A stretch of 64,000 nt of DNA, from the NCBI RefSeq assembly GCF_902859625.1, contig NZ_CADIJX010000001.1:558001-622000 (forward strand), in the 5' to 3' direction. Of this stretch, positions 8,105-16,516 are shown one piece after another. The position numbers were made by a program, and so were the translations under genes. Positions within the stretch are counted from its first letter, which is position 1. Every line of letters starts with the position of its first letter. The notes under the pieces were generated by a model that searched no databases, was not told where the DNA came from, and was given only the letters and a program-made list of their open reading frames with translations. This DNA comes from Achromobacter pestifer. Lineage in GTDB: Bacteria > Pseudomonadota > Gammaproteobacteria > Burkholderiales > Burkholderiaceae_B.

Positions 8105-9391
8105 GTGCCCCGTACGCCAGCGAAGCCCAGTACCATGCCGCACCCGCCCCCCCACGACGAGCACGTCGCCAGCAGGCCCGTCACGCACGAGCACCAGGAC
8201 ACCGGCCGCGGTTCCTGTCTGGAAGTCTTCCTGATCTTCCTGCGCCTGGGCCTGACCTCGTTTGGCGGACCTGTCGCGCATCTGGCTTACTTTCGCGCGG
8301 AATTCGTCGACAGGCGCCGCTGGCTGGATGATTACGCCTATTCGGATCTGGTGGCGCTATGCCAATTCTTGCCAGGGCCGGCAAGCAGTCAGGTCGGCAT
8401 GGCGATCGGGCTGCGGCGCGCAGGCTGGGCAGGCATGCTCGCGGCCTGGCTGGCTTTCACGCTGCCAACCGCGCTGGCGTTGATCGGTTTCGCATTGGGT
8501 CTGGCGCATTTCGGCTGGTTGGTGCAGTCGCCCGTGATACATGGCTTGCAGGTGGCCGCGGTGGCGATCATCGCGCAGGCCGTCTGGGGCATGGGCCGCA
8601 CGCTCTGTCCGGATCGTCCTCGCGCCGGATTGGCGGTAGCCGCTGCCCTGATGACGGTCGTGCTGCCCACGGCCTGGGGGCAAGTGGGCGCCATCCTGCT
8701 CGCGGCCGTGGTGGGAGGCACCGCACTGCACGTGCCGCCCCGGCCCATCCTGGCCAACCACTCACAAGGCGCCTCCCGGCGCGCAGGCTATATCGCGCTG
8801 GCGTTGTTTGTCATGCTGCTGGCAGGGCTGCCCGTCTGGGCATCGCTTGCCGGGACGCCGCTGGCCGAGCAGATCGCCGGCTTCTATCGGGCGGGCGCAC
8901 TGGTGTTCGGTGGCGGCCACGTCGTGCTGCCCCTGCTTGAGGCCACCGCGGTGTCGGGCGGCATGGTGTCCAACGCTGATTTCCTGGCGGGCTACGGCGC
9001 GGCGCAGGCCATGCCTGGCCCCTTGTTCGCGTTCGCCGCGTTCCTGGGCACATTGTCGTCCGGTCCACTCTCGGGGTGGGCTGGGGGATTGGTGTTCCTG
9101 GTGATGGTCTTCCTGCCAGGCGCGTTGCTGTTGGCCGGCGCATTGCCGTTCTGGGAAAGCCTGCGCCGCCGGCCAGGCGTGCGCAACATGGCCGCCGGCG
9201 TGAACGCCGCCGTGGTGGGTATCTTGCTGGGCGCCCTATATGACCCGGTATGGACCAGCGCCATCCTGAGCAAGGCGGATTTCGGCCTGGCGCTATTGTT
9301 GTTCGCGTTGCTGGTCTACGCGCGCTGGTCGCCAGTCTGGGTCGTGCTGGCCGCCGCCGGTGGCGGCTGGGCTCTGGCCTGGTTGATCTAG
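8105..9391 (+). CDS. chrA: Chromate efflux transporter ChrA (long, two-domain form)
   Basis: A 428-residue membrane protein with two homologous CHR halves. The N half carries LGLTSFGGPVAHLAYFRAEFV, LVALCQFLPGPASSQVGMAIGL and AGWAGMLAAWLAFTLP. The C half repeats the signature as FYRAGALVFGGGHVVLPLL and GYGAAQAMPGPLFAFAAFLG. These FGGP/FGGGH and PGP motifs define the chromate ion transporter family, which exports chromate across the inner membrane. The start is a GTG at 8105 behind AGAAGGGG; an ATG at 8135 is a weaker alternative. Its stop codon overlaps the convergent enoyl-CoA hydratase-like gene by 4 nt. Confidence 0.92.
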   Translation: MPRTPAKPSTMPHPPPHDEHVASRPVTHEHQDTGRGSCLEVFLIFLRLGLTSFGGPVAHLAYFRAEFVDRRRWLDDYAYSDLVALCQFLPGPASSQVGMAIGLRRAGWAGMLAAWLAFTLPTALALIGFALGLAHFGWLVQSPVIHGLQVAAVAIIAQAVWGMGRTLCPDRPRAGLAVAAALMTVVLPTAWGQVGAILLAAVVGGTALHVPPRPILANHSQGASRRAGYIALALFVMLLAGLPVWASLAGTPLAEQIAGFYRAGALVFGGGHVVLPLLEATAVSGGMVSNADFLAGYGAAQAMPGPLFAFAAFLGTLSSGPLSGWAGGLVFLVMVFLPGALLLAGALPFWESLRRRPGVRNMAAGVNAAVVGILLGALYDPVWTSAILSKADFGLALLLFALLVYARWSPVWVVLAAAGGGWALAWLI

Positions 9392-10182
9392 GACTGCCAG
9401 CGGGGCGGGCGCTTTTGCAGAAAGGCGTCGATGCCTTCGCAAGCATCGGCTTCCATCATGTTGCGCGCCATCACATCGCCTGCATAATCGTAGGCGTCGG
9501 CCAATGCCATCTGCCTTTGCTTGTAGAACATGCGCTTGCCGTAGCGGATGGCGCTAGGGCTTTTCGCCAGGATATCGCCCGTCAGGGCGCGCACCCGCGC
9601 GTCCAGTTCGGCTTCGGGCACGGCGTCATTGATCAGGCCCCAATCGACGGCCTGGGCAGCATCGATGAAGCGTGCCGTCACCAGCATTTCAAAGGCGCGC
9701 TTGGCCGACACGTTGCGGCTCAGCGCCACGGCGGGCGTTGAGCAGAACAATCCGACGTTGATGCCGGACACGGCAAATCGCGCATTGTCGGCAGCGACCG
9801 CCAGATCGCAGCTGGCCACCAGCTGGCATCCGGCCGCGGTGGCAATGCCCTGCACCTTCGCGATAACGGGCACCGGCAAGGCCTGGAGACCCTGCATGAC
9901 GCTGCCGCATTTTCGGAACAACGCCCGGTAGTAATCCAGCGAAGGCTGGCTGCGCATTTCCCGCAGGTCATGGCCCGCGCAGAAGGCGCGGCCGGCGGAC
10001 TCCAGCACCACGCACCGCACGTCGGGATCGCGCTCCAGGGCGTCTATCTCTTGCTGCAAGGCGCTAAGCAGGCCTTCGGACAAGGCGTTGAACTGCGAGG
10101 GCCGGTTCATGCGTAGCGTCACCACGCCGTGCTCAGCGGTGCGCAGAAGCAGCGGTTGATCCGCCGATGTCTCCAAGGCCAT
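9388..10182 (-). CDS. Enoyl-CoA hydratase/isomerase family protein, ECHDC3-like
   Basis: A 264-residue crotonase-fold protein. FCAGHDLREM holds the first oxyanion-hole region, and VQGIATAAGCQLVASCDLAVA with VSGINVGLFCSTPAVALSRNVS matches the ECHDC3 subgroup. In classical hydratases the first segment carries a catalytic Glu (GGCE) and the second another Glu (PE); here they read GCQ and GIN, so both catalytic glutamates are missing and ordinary hydratase activity is doubtful. It stands alone, convergent with chrA, and upstream of an MFS exporter gene on the same strand. Confidence 0.82.
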   Translation of the reverse strand: MALETSADQPLLLRTAEHGVVTLRMNRPSQFNALSEGLLSALQQEIDALERDPDVRCVVLESAGRAFCAGHDLREMRSQPSLDYYRALFRKCGSVMQGLQALPVPVIAKVQGIATAAGCQLVASCDLAVAADNARFAVSGINVGLFCSTPAVALSRNVSAKRAFEMLVTARFIDAAQAVDWGLINDAVPEAELDARVRALTGDILAKSPSAIRYGKRMFYKQRQMALADAYDYAGDVMARNMMEADACEGIDAFLQKRPPRWQS

Positions 10183-10212
10183 GTCGTCTCCAGGAAGGGG
10201 GCATCCTGGATA

Positions 10213-11403
10213 CTAGCGCACGCCGCTTCGTCCGGGTGACAGGCACAGCAATGGCGCCACGATCGCTGCGCCAATCAGGGCCATCGCCGCTTGTGGCGCC
10301 ATGCCGCTATCCAGCAGCAAGGTTGCGATGACGGCAGAGCCGCTCATCTGAAACAGGCCATACACGGCGGCAGCCGTACCGGCGCGCTCGGCGAATGGCT
10401 CCAGCGCCAAGCTCAAGCCCGATCCCAACGCCAGCGAGAAACCGACCGTCAGCACGGCCACCGGCAACATGAAGATCCACGCAGACAAGGGCGCCCACAG
10501 CCACGCGGCGGCATGCATGGCCGAGGCCAGCAACAGCGCCACCATGCCGACCCGCACCATCGTCTGGCGTCCGAAGCGCGCAATGAAGGTCGGCGCCAGG
10601 AAAAAGGCGGCGATATTGATGGCGGCGTTGCCGCCGAACCAGGCGGAGAAGCCCAGCTCGGTATATCCCAATTGCTGCACCAGCACCACGGGGGCCGCCG
10701 ATACGAACACCAGAATCATCGCCATGCCCGCCATCCCGAACATCGCGAAGTACAAGAACCTGCCACTGGTAATGATGGGCAGATAGCGGCGCAGACTGTA
10801 GAGCGCGCCGTGAGGTTGGGTCGGCGTCGCGCGGGTTTCCTCGAAGCGGCGGGCCAACAGCAGCACCAGAGCCAGCGCGAACAGCACCATGAACACGAAC
10901 GTGCTGCGCCAGCCGGCATGCACGGCAAGAATGCCGCCCAACAGGGGCGCCAATGCAGGCACGGTGCACAAGGCGCCATTCAGATAGCTGTACACGCGGG
11001 CACCCACCGCGGGGCTGAAGCGGTCGCGCACGGCGGCAAACGCCACCAACGATGCCGAGCACGCGCCCAGTCCCTGAATGACGCGCGCCGCATAAAACAT
11101 GTCAAGCGACGGGGCGGCGGCGCCCAGCGCGGAACCGGCCAGATAGGCCAGCGCGCCGCCCAGCGCGACGGGTCTGCGGCCGTAACGGTCAGCCAGCGGG
11201 CCGATCAGCATCTGGCCCAGCCCGACCGCGAAAATGAACAAGGTGATGCTGGCCTGGAGCGCGCTGACCGGTTGGCCGAAGCCTTCGGCCATCGCGGGCA
11301 GGGAAGGGAGGTAAATGTCGATGCCCATCGGCGTCAACGTAACCAGTCCCATCAAAAGACCGATCAGCCAGCGTTGGCCTTGGGAAGATGCAGCAGACTT
11401 CAT
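10213..11403 (-). CDS. Bcr/CflA-type multidrug MFS transporter
   Basis: A 396-residue, 12-helix transporter. I start at MKSAASSQGQRW (11403); the frame is open a further 530 bp upstream, but that stretch covers the SelW-like gene in the opposite orientation and is not plausible protein. The motif LIGPLADRYGRRPVALGG is MFS motif A, and the start (LTPMGIDIYLPSLPAMAEGF, then QASITLFIFAVGLGQMLIGPL) is the Bcr/CflA signature. The family exports bicyclomycin, chloramphenicol, sulfonamides and related compounds. Its substrate here is not known. It is divergent from the SelW-like gene. Confidence 0.88.
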   Translation of the reverse strand: MKSAASSQGQRWLIGLLMGLVTLTPMGIDIYLPSLPAMAEGFGQPVSALQASITLFIFAVGLGQMLIGPLADRYGRRPVALGGALAYLAGSALGAAAPSLDMFYAARVIQGLGACSASLVAFAAVRDRFSPAVGARVYSYLNGALCTVPALAPLLGGILAVHAGWRSTFVFMVLFALALVLLLARRFEETRATPTQPHGALYSLRRYLPIITSGRFLYFAMFGMAGMAMILVFVSAAPVVLVQQLGYTELGFSAWFGGNAAINIAAFFLAPTFIARFGRQTMVRVGMVALLLASAMHAAAWLWAPLSAWIFMLPVAVLTVGFSLALGSGLSLALEPFAERAGTAAAVYGLFQMSGSAVIATLLLDSGMAPQAAMALIGAAIVAPLLCLSPGRSGVR

Positions 11404-11502
11404 GGCAGGCTCTGGGCGCATTGCGCACCCGGGAAAACCCGATATTATCCATGAATGCGCCAGCCGGGCGCGGGCCGCGACGGCCACAGTAGAATAATCC
11501 TC

Positions 11503-11826
11503 ATGAACACACCTGCCTTTCGTCCCCGCATCGTCATCCTCTACTGCACGCAGTGCCAGTGGCTGCTGCGCGCCGGATGGATGGCCCAAGAGCTCCTGTC
11601 CACGTTCTCGACCGACTTGGGCGAAGTCGTATTGCAGCCTGGCACCGGCGGGATCTTCCAGATCACTTACAACGGCGACCTGATCTGGGACCGCAAAAGC
11701 GACGGCGGTTTTCCCGAGGCCAAGGTATTGAAGCAGCGTGTCCGCGACCGGCTGGATCCGGGCCGCCCGCTGGGGCATATCGACGGCCATGTCGCCGGCC
11801 CGCTGGCCACACCTCCGGACACCTAG
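11503..11826 (+). CDS. SelT/SelW/SelH (Rdx) family thioredoxin-like protein
   Basis: A 107-residue protein. The start MNTPAFRPRIVILYCTQCQWLLRAGWMAQELLSTF is the Rdx-family signature with a CxxC redox motif (CTQC), where animal SelW has CxxU. GTGGIFQITYNGDLIWDRKSDGGFPE is the conserved second half. Members are small thioredoxin-fold proteins with probable redox roles. The frame is open upstream to 11455, but the ATG at 11503 fits the family's length. It is divergent from the MFS exporter and followed after 27 bp by a bidirectional terminator. Confidence 0.88.
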   Translation: MNTPAFRPRIVILYCTQCQWLLRAGWMAQELLSTFSTDLGEVVLQPGTGGIFQITYNGDLIWDRKSDGGFPEAKVLKQRVRDRLDPGRPLGHIDGHVAGPLATPPDT

Positions 11827-11853
11827 CGCGTTTTCCACCGATGCCATGCAGAT

Positions 11854-11886
11854 AAAAAAGGCCGGTCTCGTTGAGACCGGCCTTTT
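11854..11886. terminator. Bidirectional rho-independent terminator between selW-like gene and tctA
   Basis: A perfect 10-bp stem (11860-11869 with 11873-11882, arm GGCCGGTCTC) with a 3-nt loop is flanked by A6 on the left and T4 on the right. It therefore works as an intrinsic terminator in both directions, ending the Rdx gene on the plus strand and the tctBA operon on the minus strand. Confidence 0.92.
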
Positions 11887-11942
11887 GCCGTGCAGCCCGG
11901 CATGATCCATGCATCGCCCGGATCGGTGCCGCACGCGCAGGG

Positions 11943-13472
11943 TTACGCGGCGGATTCAGACTCTTGCAAGGCCGCGCGTCCCTTGTTGCGTTGCCGCACC
12001 GCCGACACGACCAGCAGCGCGATCAGCGCGACGCAAGCCAGGATGAAACCCAGGCTGATCGGACGCGACACGAAGATCGACAGTTCGCCGCGCGACAGCA
12101 GCAAGGCGCGACGGAAGTTCTCTTCCACCATCGGCCCCAGCACAAAGCCGAGCAACAGGGGCGCGGGCTCGAACCGCAAGCGGATCAACGCATAACCCGC
12201 CGCGCCGAACACCGTCACCATCGCCACGTCGAACAAATTGTTGTTCGTGCTGTAGACCCCCACGCAGACAAAGAACAGCGCGGCGGGGAACAGGTAGCGG
12301 AAAGGCACCGTCAACAGGCGCACCCACATGCCGATCAGCGGCAGGTTCAGCAGCAGCAGCAACACGTTGCCGACCCAGAAGCTGGCGATCAGCCCCCAGA
12401 ACATATCGGCGTGTTCGATCATCATCTGCGGACCCGGTTGGATGCCGTGGATGATCAGCGCGCCCAGCATCAGCGCCATGACGGGATCGCCAGGGATGCC
12501 CAGGCTCATCGTCGGGATGAAGCTGGTTTGCGTCGACGCGCTGGTGGCCGCCTCCGGACCCGCGATCCCTTCAATGGCGCCACGGCCGAAGCGGCGCGGC
12601 TCGCGTGCCACCTTCTTTTCCACGGCGTACGAAATGAACGACGCAATGGTCGGGCCGGTGCCAGGCAAGATGCCGAACGCCGCGCCGATCGCCGTGCCGC
12701 GCACCAACGCGCCGCGCGATTGCTTGATGTCGCCGGCTTCGGGCCGCATGGACTTCATGCTGATCTTCGCGGTGGTGACCTTGCTGTCGCCGCCGATGCG
12801 GTTGATGTTCTTCAGGAAGTCCGCCACGCCGAACAGGCCCATGGCCAGCGCCACGATCTGCAAGCCGTCGGACAATTCCAGGATGCCAAAGTGAAAGCGC
12901 ATCGTGCCGGTGTTGACGTCCGTGCCCACCACGCCAAGCAGCAACCCGACCACCACCATGGCAACGCCCTTGATTGCCGATCCCTTGGCCAAGGTGGCGC
13001 CTGCCAACAAGCCCAACATCATCATCGAGAAATACTCGGCCGGGCCAAACTTGAAGGCCACGTCCACCAGCATCGGCGAAAACAGGATCATCGCCAGGAT
13101 GCCCACGGAGGCACCGCAGAACGACGAGAACATCAGCATGAACAAGGCGGACCCAGCCTTGCCGTTGCGCGCCAGCGGATTGCCGTCCAGGCAGGCCACG
13201 GCATGTGACGCGGTACCCGGCAGGTTCAGCATGATGGAGGTGATGCCACCACCGTACTGCGAGCCGTAGTAGATGCCAGACAGCATCACCAGCGCCGCCG
13301 TGGGCGTCATGGTGTAGGTCAGCGGCAGCAGAATCGAAATGGCGGCCAACACGCCCATGCCGGGCAGCACGCCGATCAGGTTGCCCATGAACACGCCGAA
13401 CACGGCCCACATCAGGTTGTCCAGCGCGAACGCAACTGAAAACCCGTGCATCAGATTATTGAAGATTTCCAT
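11943..13472 (-). CDS. tctA: Tripartite tricarboxylate transporter, large permease subunit TctA
   Basis: A 509-residue protein with about 12 membrane helices. MHGFSVAFALDNLMWAVFGVFMGNLIGVLPGMGVLAAISILLP and ILPGTGPTIASFISYAVEKKV are the two TctA signatures (GxxxGxLPGxG), and LNLPGTASHAVACLDGNPLARNGKAG is also typical. TctA forms the transport channel with TctB and needs a periplasmic TctC/Bug protein to deliver carboxylates. It lies 3 bp behind tctB. No tctC is adjacent, which is unusual; the Bug protein at 56.2-57.2 kb or others outside the window could serve. Confidence 0.93.
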   Translation of the reverse strand: MEIFNNLMHGFSVAFALDNLMWAVFGVFMGNLIGVLPGMGVLAAISILLPLTYTMTPTAALVMLSGIYYGSQYGGGITSIMLNLPGTASHAVACLDGNPLARNGKAGSALFMLMFSSFCGASVGILAMILFSPMLVDVAFKFGPAEYFSMMMLGLLAGATLAKGSAIKGVAMVVVGLLLGVVGTDVNTGTMRFHFGILELSDGLQIVALAMGLFGVADFLKNINRIGGDSKVTTAKISMKSMRPEAGDIKQSRGALVRGTAIGAAFGILPGTGPTIASFISYAVEKKVAREPRRFGRGAIEGIAGPEAATSASTQTSFIPTMSLGIPGDPVMALMLGALIIHGIQPGPQMMIEHADMFWGLIASFWVGNVLLLLLNLPLIGMWVRLLTVPFRYLFPAALFFVCVGVYSTNNNLFDVAMVTVFGAAGYALIRLRFEPAPLLLGFVLGPMVEENFRRALLLSRGELSIFVSRPISLGFILACVALIALLVVSAVRQRNKGRAALQESESAA

Positions 13473-13475
13473 CGA

Positions 13476-13946
13476 TCAGCCCCAGCGGAACAACGGAAAC
13501 TGCAATTGCAGCGCCCACGAGAACACCGCGACGCCCAGTATCGTCACGCCGACGGCAAGCAGGGCGGCGGTGCGCCAGGTGTGCTGACGGTCGCCCATCG
13601 CCGAGACGAACACGAGCACGAAGGTGGCGGGCACCAGGCCGCCGAACTTGCCGACCAGGATGAAGGCGAGCAGGCCGCCGATGATGCATCCCCAGCCACG
13701 CCATTCGGGCGGCGGGATCTCTTCCGCGTCTTCTTCCGTCACGGCGGGAGAGGTGGCCATCTTGGCGATGATCAACCCCAGCATGACGAGCAGGGCGCCC
13801 AGGATCGCCGGGAACATGCCCGGCCCCATGCGCGCAAGACTGCCTAGTGAGTATGTGGATGCCTGCGCGATGGCGCCCAGGCCCAGCACGATCATCGTGC
13901 CTGCGGCCCACGCCTCGCGCCGGACGGCGCTGCGTTTGGATTGCAT
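13476..13946 (-). CDS. tctB: Tripartite tricarboxylate transporter, small subunit TctB
   Basis: A 156-residue protein with four predicted membrane helices. The start at 13946 (MQSKRSAVRREAWAAGTMIVLGLGAIAQASTYSLG) has GGGAGGAC about 8 nt upstream; an upstream start at 14006 is less likely. SLARMGPGMFPAILGALLVMLGLII is the TctB signature. It forms the permease with TctA, the next gene, 3 bp away. A small inverted repeat lies about 100 bp upstream. Confidence 0.9.
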   Translation of the reverse strand: MQSKRSAVRREAWAAGTMIVLGLGAIAQASTYSLGSLARMGPGMFPAILGALLVMLGLIIAKMATSPAVTEEDAEEIPPPEWRGWGCIIGGLLAFILVGKFGGLVPATFVLVFVSAMGDRQHTWRTAALLAVGVTILGVAVFSWALQLQFPLFRWG

Positions 13947-14042
13947 TGGTCTAGTCCTCCCTTTGTTGTGCTTTTGTCTGACTAACGTCTGAAAAAAAGC
14001 TGACATTGCAATGAATGCGGGAGTCTAGAAATCCAAACTTCC

Positions 14043-14061
14043 GTTCACCTTTCAGGTGAGC
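14043..14061. promoter_or_regulatory. Small inverted repeat upstream of tctBA
   Basis: TCACCT (14045-14050) and AGGTGA (14054-14059) form a perfect 6-bp inverted repeat around TTC, extended by a T/G wobble and a G:C pair. It lies about 100 bp upstream of the tctB start codon. It could be an operator or a hairpin in the leader; I have no regulator to match with it. Confidence 0.25.
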
Positions 14062-14204
14062 GGAGAATTGCGCGATGGCCGATATTTATGCGGAAAATCG
14101 CGGGAAATCCCTAGGTAGGATCCGACGCGCCGAACACCGCGAGAAGCGCAATACGGCTTCGTTTGCGGCATCGGACGCTTGTGGGTTCAATCGCTTGAAG
14201 CAGG

Positions 14205-15407
14205 TCAACGCACAGGCGCCGCATGCGGTGGGCGAAAGCGGATCGCCATGCTGAACAACACCACGCAGATCATCGTCATGATGATCCAGGCCGGCGTCAG
14301 GTTGGCCAGATGCTGACGGATCAGCCCGGCGGCAAAGGGGAACAGCGCGGCAATCAAATACCCCACGCCCTGCACGAACGAGGCCAGTCGGCCGGCTTCC
14401 GTGGGAGTTGCCGCATGATCCATGGCGACGATCAGCGACAAGGGGAAAAGCGCACCGATACCGAGCCCCGCCAGGATCGCCGCGGGCCATGCCAACGCGA
14501 CGGGTGACGCGATCAGGCCGATCAAACCCAGGAACAGCGCGCCGATCGCCACGAACAGCGCCGGCCGGCGATCCGGCAGACGGCCGATGCATAGCGACAC
14601 CAACAAGCCCGCGACGATCTCCGCCACCGTCACGGCGCCCAGCAATTGGCCAGCCGACACCGCAGTCCATCCTAGCGCCGTGTAGTAGGGCGGCAACCAC
14701 GCCAGCACCAGCGTGTAGGCGCCGGTGCCCAGGCCAAAGAACACCGCCAGCAACCAGGCGCGCGAACGCGGCGTGCGTCGCGGACTGGCCGCCGCCTGCG
14801 CTTCGGAAGGCGCGGCCGCCGCCCGGTTCGCCAGTAGCCAGCCGGCCAGCGCGATGGCGGCCGGCACGGCCCACACGGCCAGGGCTTCCAGCCACCCCGT
14901 GTGCTGCGCCATGACCGGCGAAGCCACGCTGGCCACGGCCGCGCCGCCCATGATCGCGGTTGAATAGATGCCCATGATGGCGCTGCTGCCCGCGGCGAAA
15001 CGGGTCTTGATGTAGATCGGCAACAGGGCTTGCGTGACGGCGATACCCAGGCCCGCGACGATGCCTGTCGTCAACATCAGACTGGTGTGCCCCGCCCATA
15101 ATCTGCCGGCGGTGGCGGCCGCGATCAGCGCCACGCCGACGGCAACACCGGCTTGCTCTCCGACCAGACGGCGCAGCGGTGCCACGCTTAGCGCACCCAG
15201 CCCCATCACGAATACGGGCAGGGCGGTCAACATACCGGCGACCGTGTCGGACATGCGGGTCGCGGCCTGCACCAGATCCAGCAAGGGAGGCACGGAAGCC
15301 AGGACGGGCCGCAGATTCAGGCCCACAAGGATGATGGCGGCGATGCGCCATGCGTTTGAACGGGGAAAAGACACGGTTGCTCCAAAGCCGGAAAACGCAT
15401 GCGGCAT
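14205..15407 (-). CDS. CynX/NimT family MFS transporter
   Basis: A 400-residue, 12-helix MFS protein. The start WRIAAIILVGLNLRPVLASVPPLLDLVQ is the hallmark of the CynX/NimT group (cyanate and 2-nitroimidazole transporters), as are the short loops and the final IRFRPP. A GGAG site precedes the ATG at 15407. It is divergent from a marR gene across a 73-bp intergenic region carrying two copies of a palindrome, so the MarR protein very likely represses this exporter and itself. The substrate is unknown. Confidence 0.88.
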   Translation of the reverse strand: MPHAFSGFGATVSFPRSNAWRIAAIILVGLNLRPVLASVPPLLDLVQAATRMSDTVAGMLTALPVFVMGLGALSVAPLRRLVGEQAGVAVGVALIAAATAGRLWAGHTSLMLTTGIVAGLGIAVTQALLPIYIKTRFAAGSSAIMGIYSTAIMGGAAVASVASPVMAQHTGWLEALAVWAVPAAIALAGWLLANRAAAAPSEAQAAASPRRTPRSRAWLLAVFFGLGTGAYTLVLAWLPPYYTALGWTAVSAGQLLGAVTVAEIVAGLLVSLCIGRLPDRRPALFVAIGALFLGLIGLIASPVALAWPAAILAGLGIGALFPLSLIVAMDHAATPTEAGRLASFVQGVGYLIAALFPFAAGLIRQHLANLTPAWIIMTMICVVLFSMAIRFRPPHAAPVR

Positions 15408-15427
15408 GCGGCGCGCTCCGGTAAACT

Positions 15428-15470
15428 ATCTTGGCGTCAAGATATTTGCATTTTGTCTTGACGTCAAGAT
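15428..15470. promoter_or_regulatory. Paired MarR-type operators between cynX-like and marR genes
   Basis: Two near-identical palindromes lie side by side: ATCTTGGCGTCAAGAT (15428-15443, one position off perfect) and a 14-bp perfect palindrome TCTTGACGTCAAGA (15456-15469). Their centres are 27 bp apart. The second ends just before the AAAAGGAGGA ribosome site of marR. Size and position fit a MarR dimer binding twice to control both divergent promoters; the regulator assignment is inferred from adjacency. Confidence 0.75.
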
Positions 15471-15480
15471 AAAAGGAGGA

Positions 15481-15972
15481 ATGACCTTGGATAGAGCCAG
15501 TCGAGCGGTGGAACAATGGAATCGCGAGCGTCCTGAGCTGGACGTGTCGAGCATGCGCGTGCTGGGGCGGCTGGGCGAATGCGCGTTGGTGATCACGCGC
15601 GACCGGATCAATCCGCTATTCGCTGAGTTTGGCTTGCAACCGGGGGAGTTCGATGTCTTGGCCACGTTGCGCCGCAGCGGCAAGCCCTATGCCTTGACGC
15701 CCACGGCGCTATACGAAGACGCGATGATCTCGTCGGGCAGCATGACCAACCGCATTGATCGGCTGGAGAAGGCCGGCCTGGTTGCGCGCACGCCAAACCC
15801 GGACGACGGGCGGGCAACGCTGGTGAAGTTGACCGGGGCCGGGCTGAAGTTGATTGACGAGGCCGTGGTGGCGCATCTGCGCAACCAGGCGGACGTGCTG
15901 TCGCCTTTGAACGCAACCGAGCAGGAGCAGCTAAGCCGCCTGCTCGGCAAGCTATTGAAAGCCTACGAATAA
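15481..15972 (+). CDS. MarR family transcriptional regulator
   Basis: A 163-residue protein. The start at 15481 (MTLDRASRAVEQWNRERPELDV) has a textbook AAAAGGAGGA immediately upstream; the longer open frame from 15034 runs antisense through the MFS gene and is not real. The winged helix covers EFDVLATLRRSGKPYALTPTALYEDAMISSGSMTNRIDRLEKAGLVARTPNPDDGRATLVKLT, with the recognition helix around SSGSMTNRIDRLE and the wing DDGRATLV. It probably represses itself and the divergent CynX-like exporter. Confidence 0.9.
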   Translation: MTLDRASRAVEQWNRERPELDVSSMRVLGRLGECALVITRDRINPLFAEFGLQPGEFDVLATLRRSGKPYALTPTALYEDAMISSGSMTNRIDRLEKAGLVARTPNPDDGRATLVKLTGAGLKLIDEAVVAHLRNQADVLSPLNATEQEQLSRLLGKLLKAYE

Positions 15973-15979
15973 GGCCGAT

Positions 15980-16000
15980 GGGCCGGCGCGGCGCCGGCCC
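15980..16000. terminator. GC-rich hairpin between convergent marR and DUF1348 genes
   Basis: The arms GGGCCGGCGC and GCGCCGGCCC pair perfectly around a single base, so the real loop must open a few pairs. There is no T tract on either side. It sits exactly between two convergent genes, so it probably helps termination or blocks 3' exonucleases on both transcripts. Confidence 0.45.
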
Positions 16001-16005
16001 TCGGG

Positions 16006-16485
16006 CTATAGGCCCAGTTCTGACAAACCGGGATGATCGTCAGGACGTCGGCCCAGCGGCCAGCGGAATTTGCGGTCGGCTTCCTTGATCGGCAGATCGT
16101 TGATGCAGGCATAGCGGTTGATCATCAGACCGTCTTCGCCGAATTCCCAGTTCTCGTTGCCATACGAGCGAAACCAGTTGCCCGAATCATCATGCCATTC
16201 GTAGGCATAGCGCACGGCAATGCGGTTGCCCGTGTAGGCCCATAGTTCCTTGATGAGCCGGTAGTCCAGTTCTTTGGCCCATTTGCGCGCCAGGAAGCCG
16301 CGGGCCTCATCGCGGTTCTTGACGAATTCCGCGCGGTTGCGCCACTGCGTATCCAGGCTATAGGCCAGAGCCACCTTGTCGGGGTCACGGCTATTCCAGC
16401 CGTCTTCAGCCAGGCGAACCTTCTGCACGGCGCTCTGGTGCGTGAAGGGCGGAAGGGGCGGACGGACTTCAGGGGTCGATGTCAT
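16006..16485 (-). CDS. DUF1348 / nuclear transport factor 2-like protein
   Basis: A 159-residue single-domain protein. [60 protein letters not shown] followed by [43 protein letters not shown] is the DUF1348 pattern, a SnoaL/NTF2-like cone fold. No catalytic function is established. It follows a TetR gene on the same strand after 31 bp, so it is probably the structural gene of a TetR-controlled operon. Confidence 0.85.
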   Translation of the reverse strand: MTSTPEVRPPLPPFTHQSAVQKVRLAEDGWNSRDPDKVALAYSLDTQWRNRAEFVKNRDEARGFLARKWAKELDYRLIKELWAYTGNRIAVRYAYEWHDDSGNWFRSYGNENWEFGEDGLMINRYACINDLPIKEADRKFRWPLGRRPDDHPGLSELGL

Positions 16486-16516
16486 GCGGGGGCCTTGTGC
16501 GTTGAGGGGAAATGGG

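Noticed and set aside
10291-11454. Plus-strand frame of 387 codons opposite the Bcr/CflA gene
   Set aside because: Antisense shadow with composition unlike a protein; the minus-strand gene has clear MFS motifs.
11404-11934. N-terminal extension of the Bcr/CflA frame
   Set aside because: It runs antisense through the SelW-like gene and the terminator; family proteins start near MKSAASSQ.
11871-13208. Plus-strand frame of 445 codons opposite tctA
   Set aside because: Gln/His/Arg-rich product with no domain, wholly antisense to an unmistakable tctA.
15034-15480. N-terminal extension of the marR frame
   Set aside because: It lies antisense to the CynX-like gene and across the operators; the start at 15481 has a perfect ribosome site.
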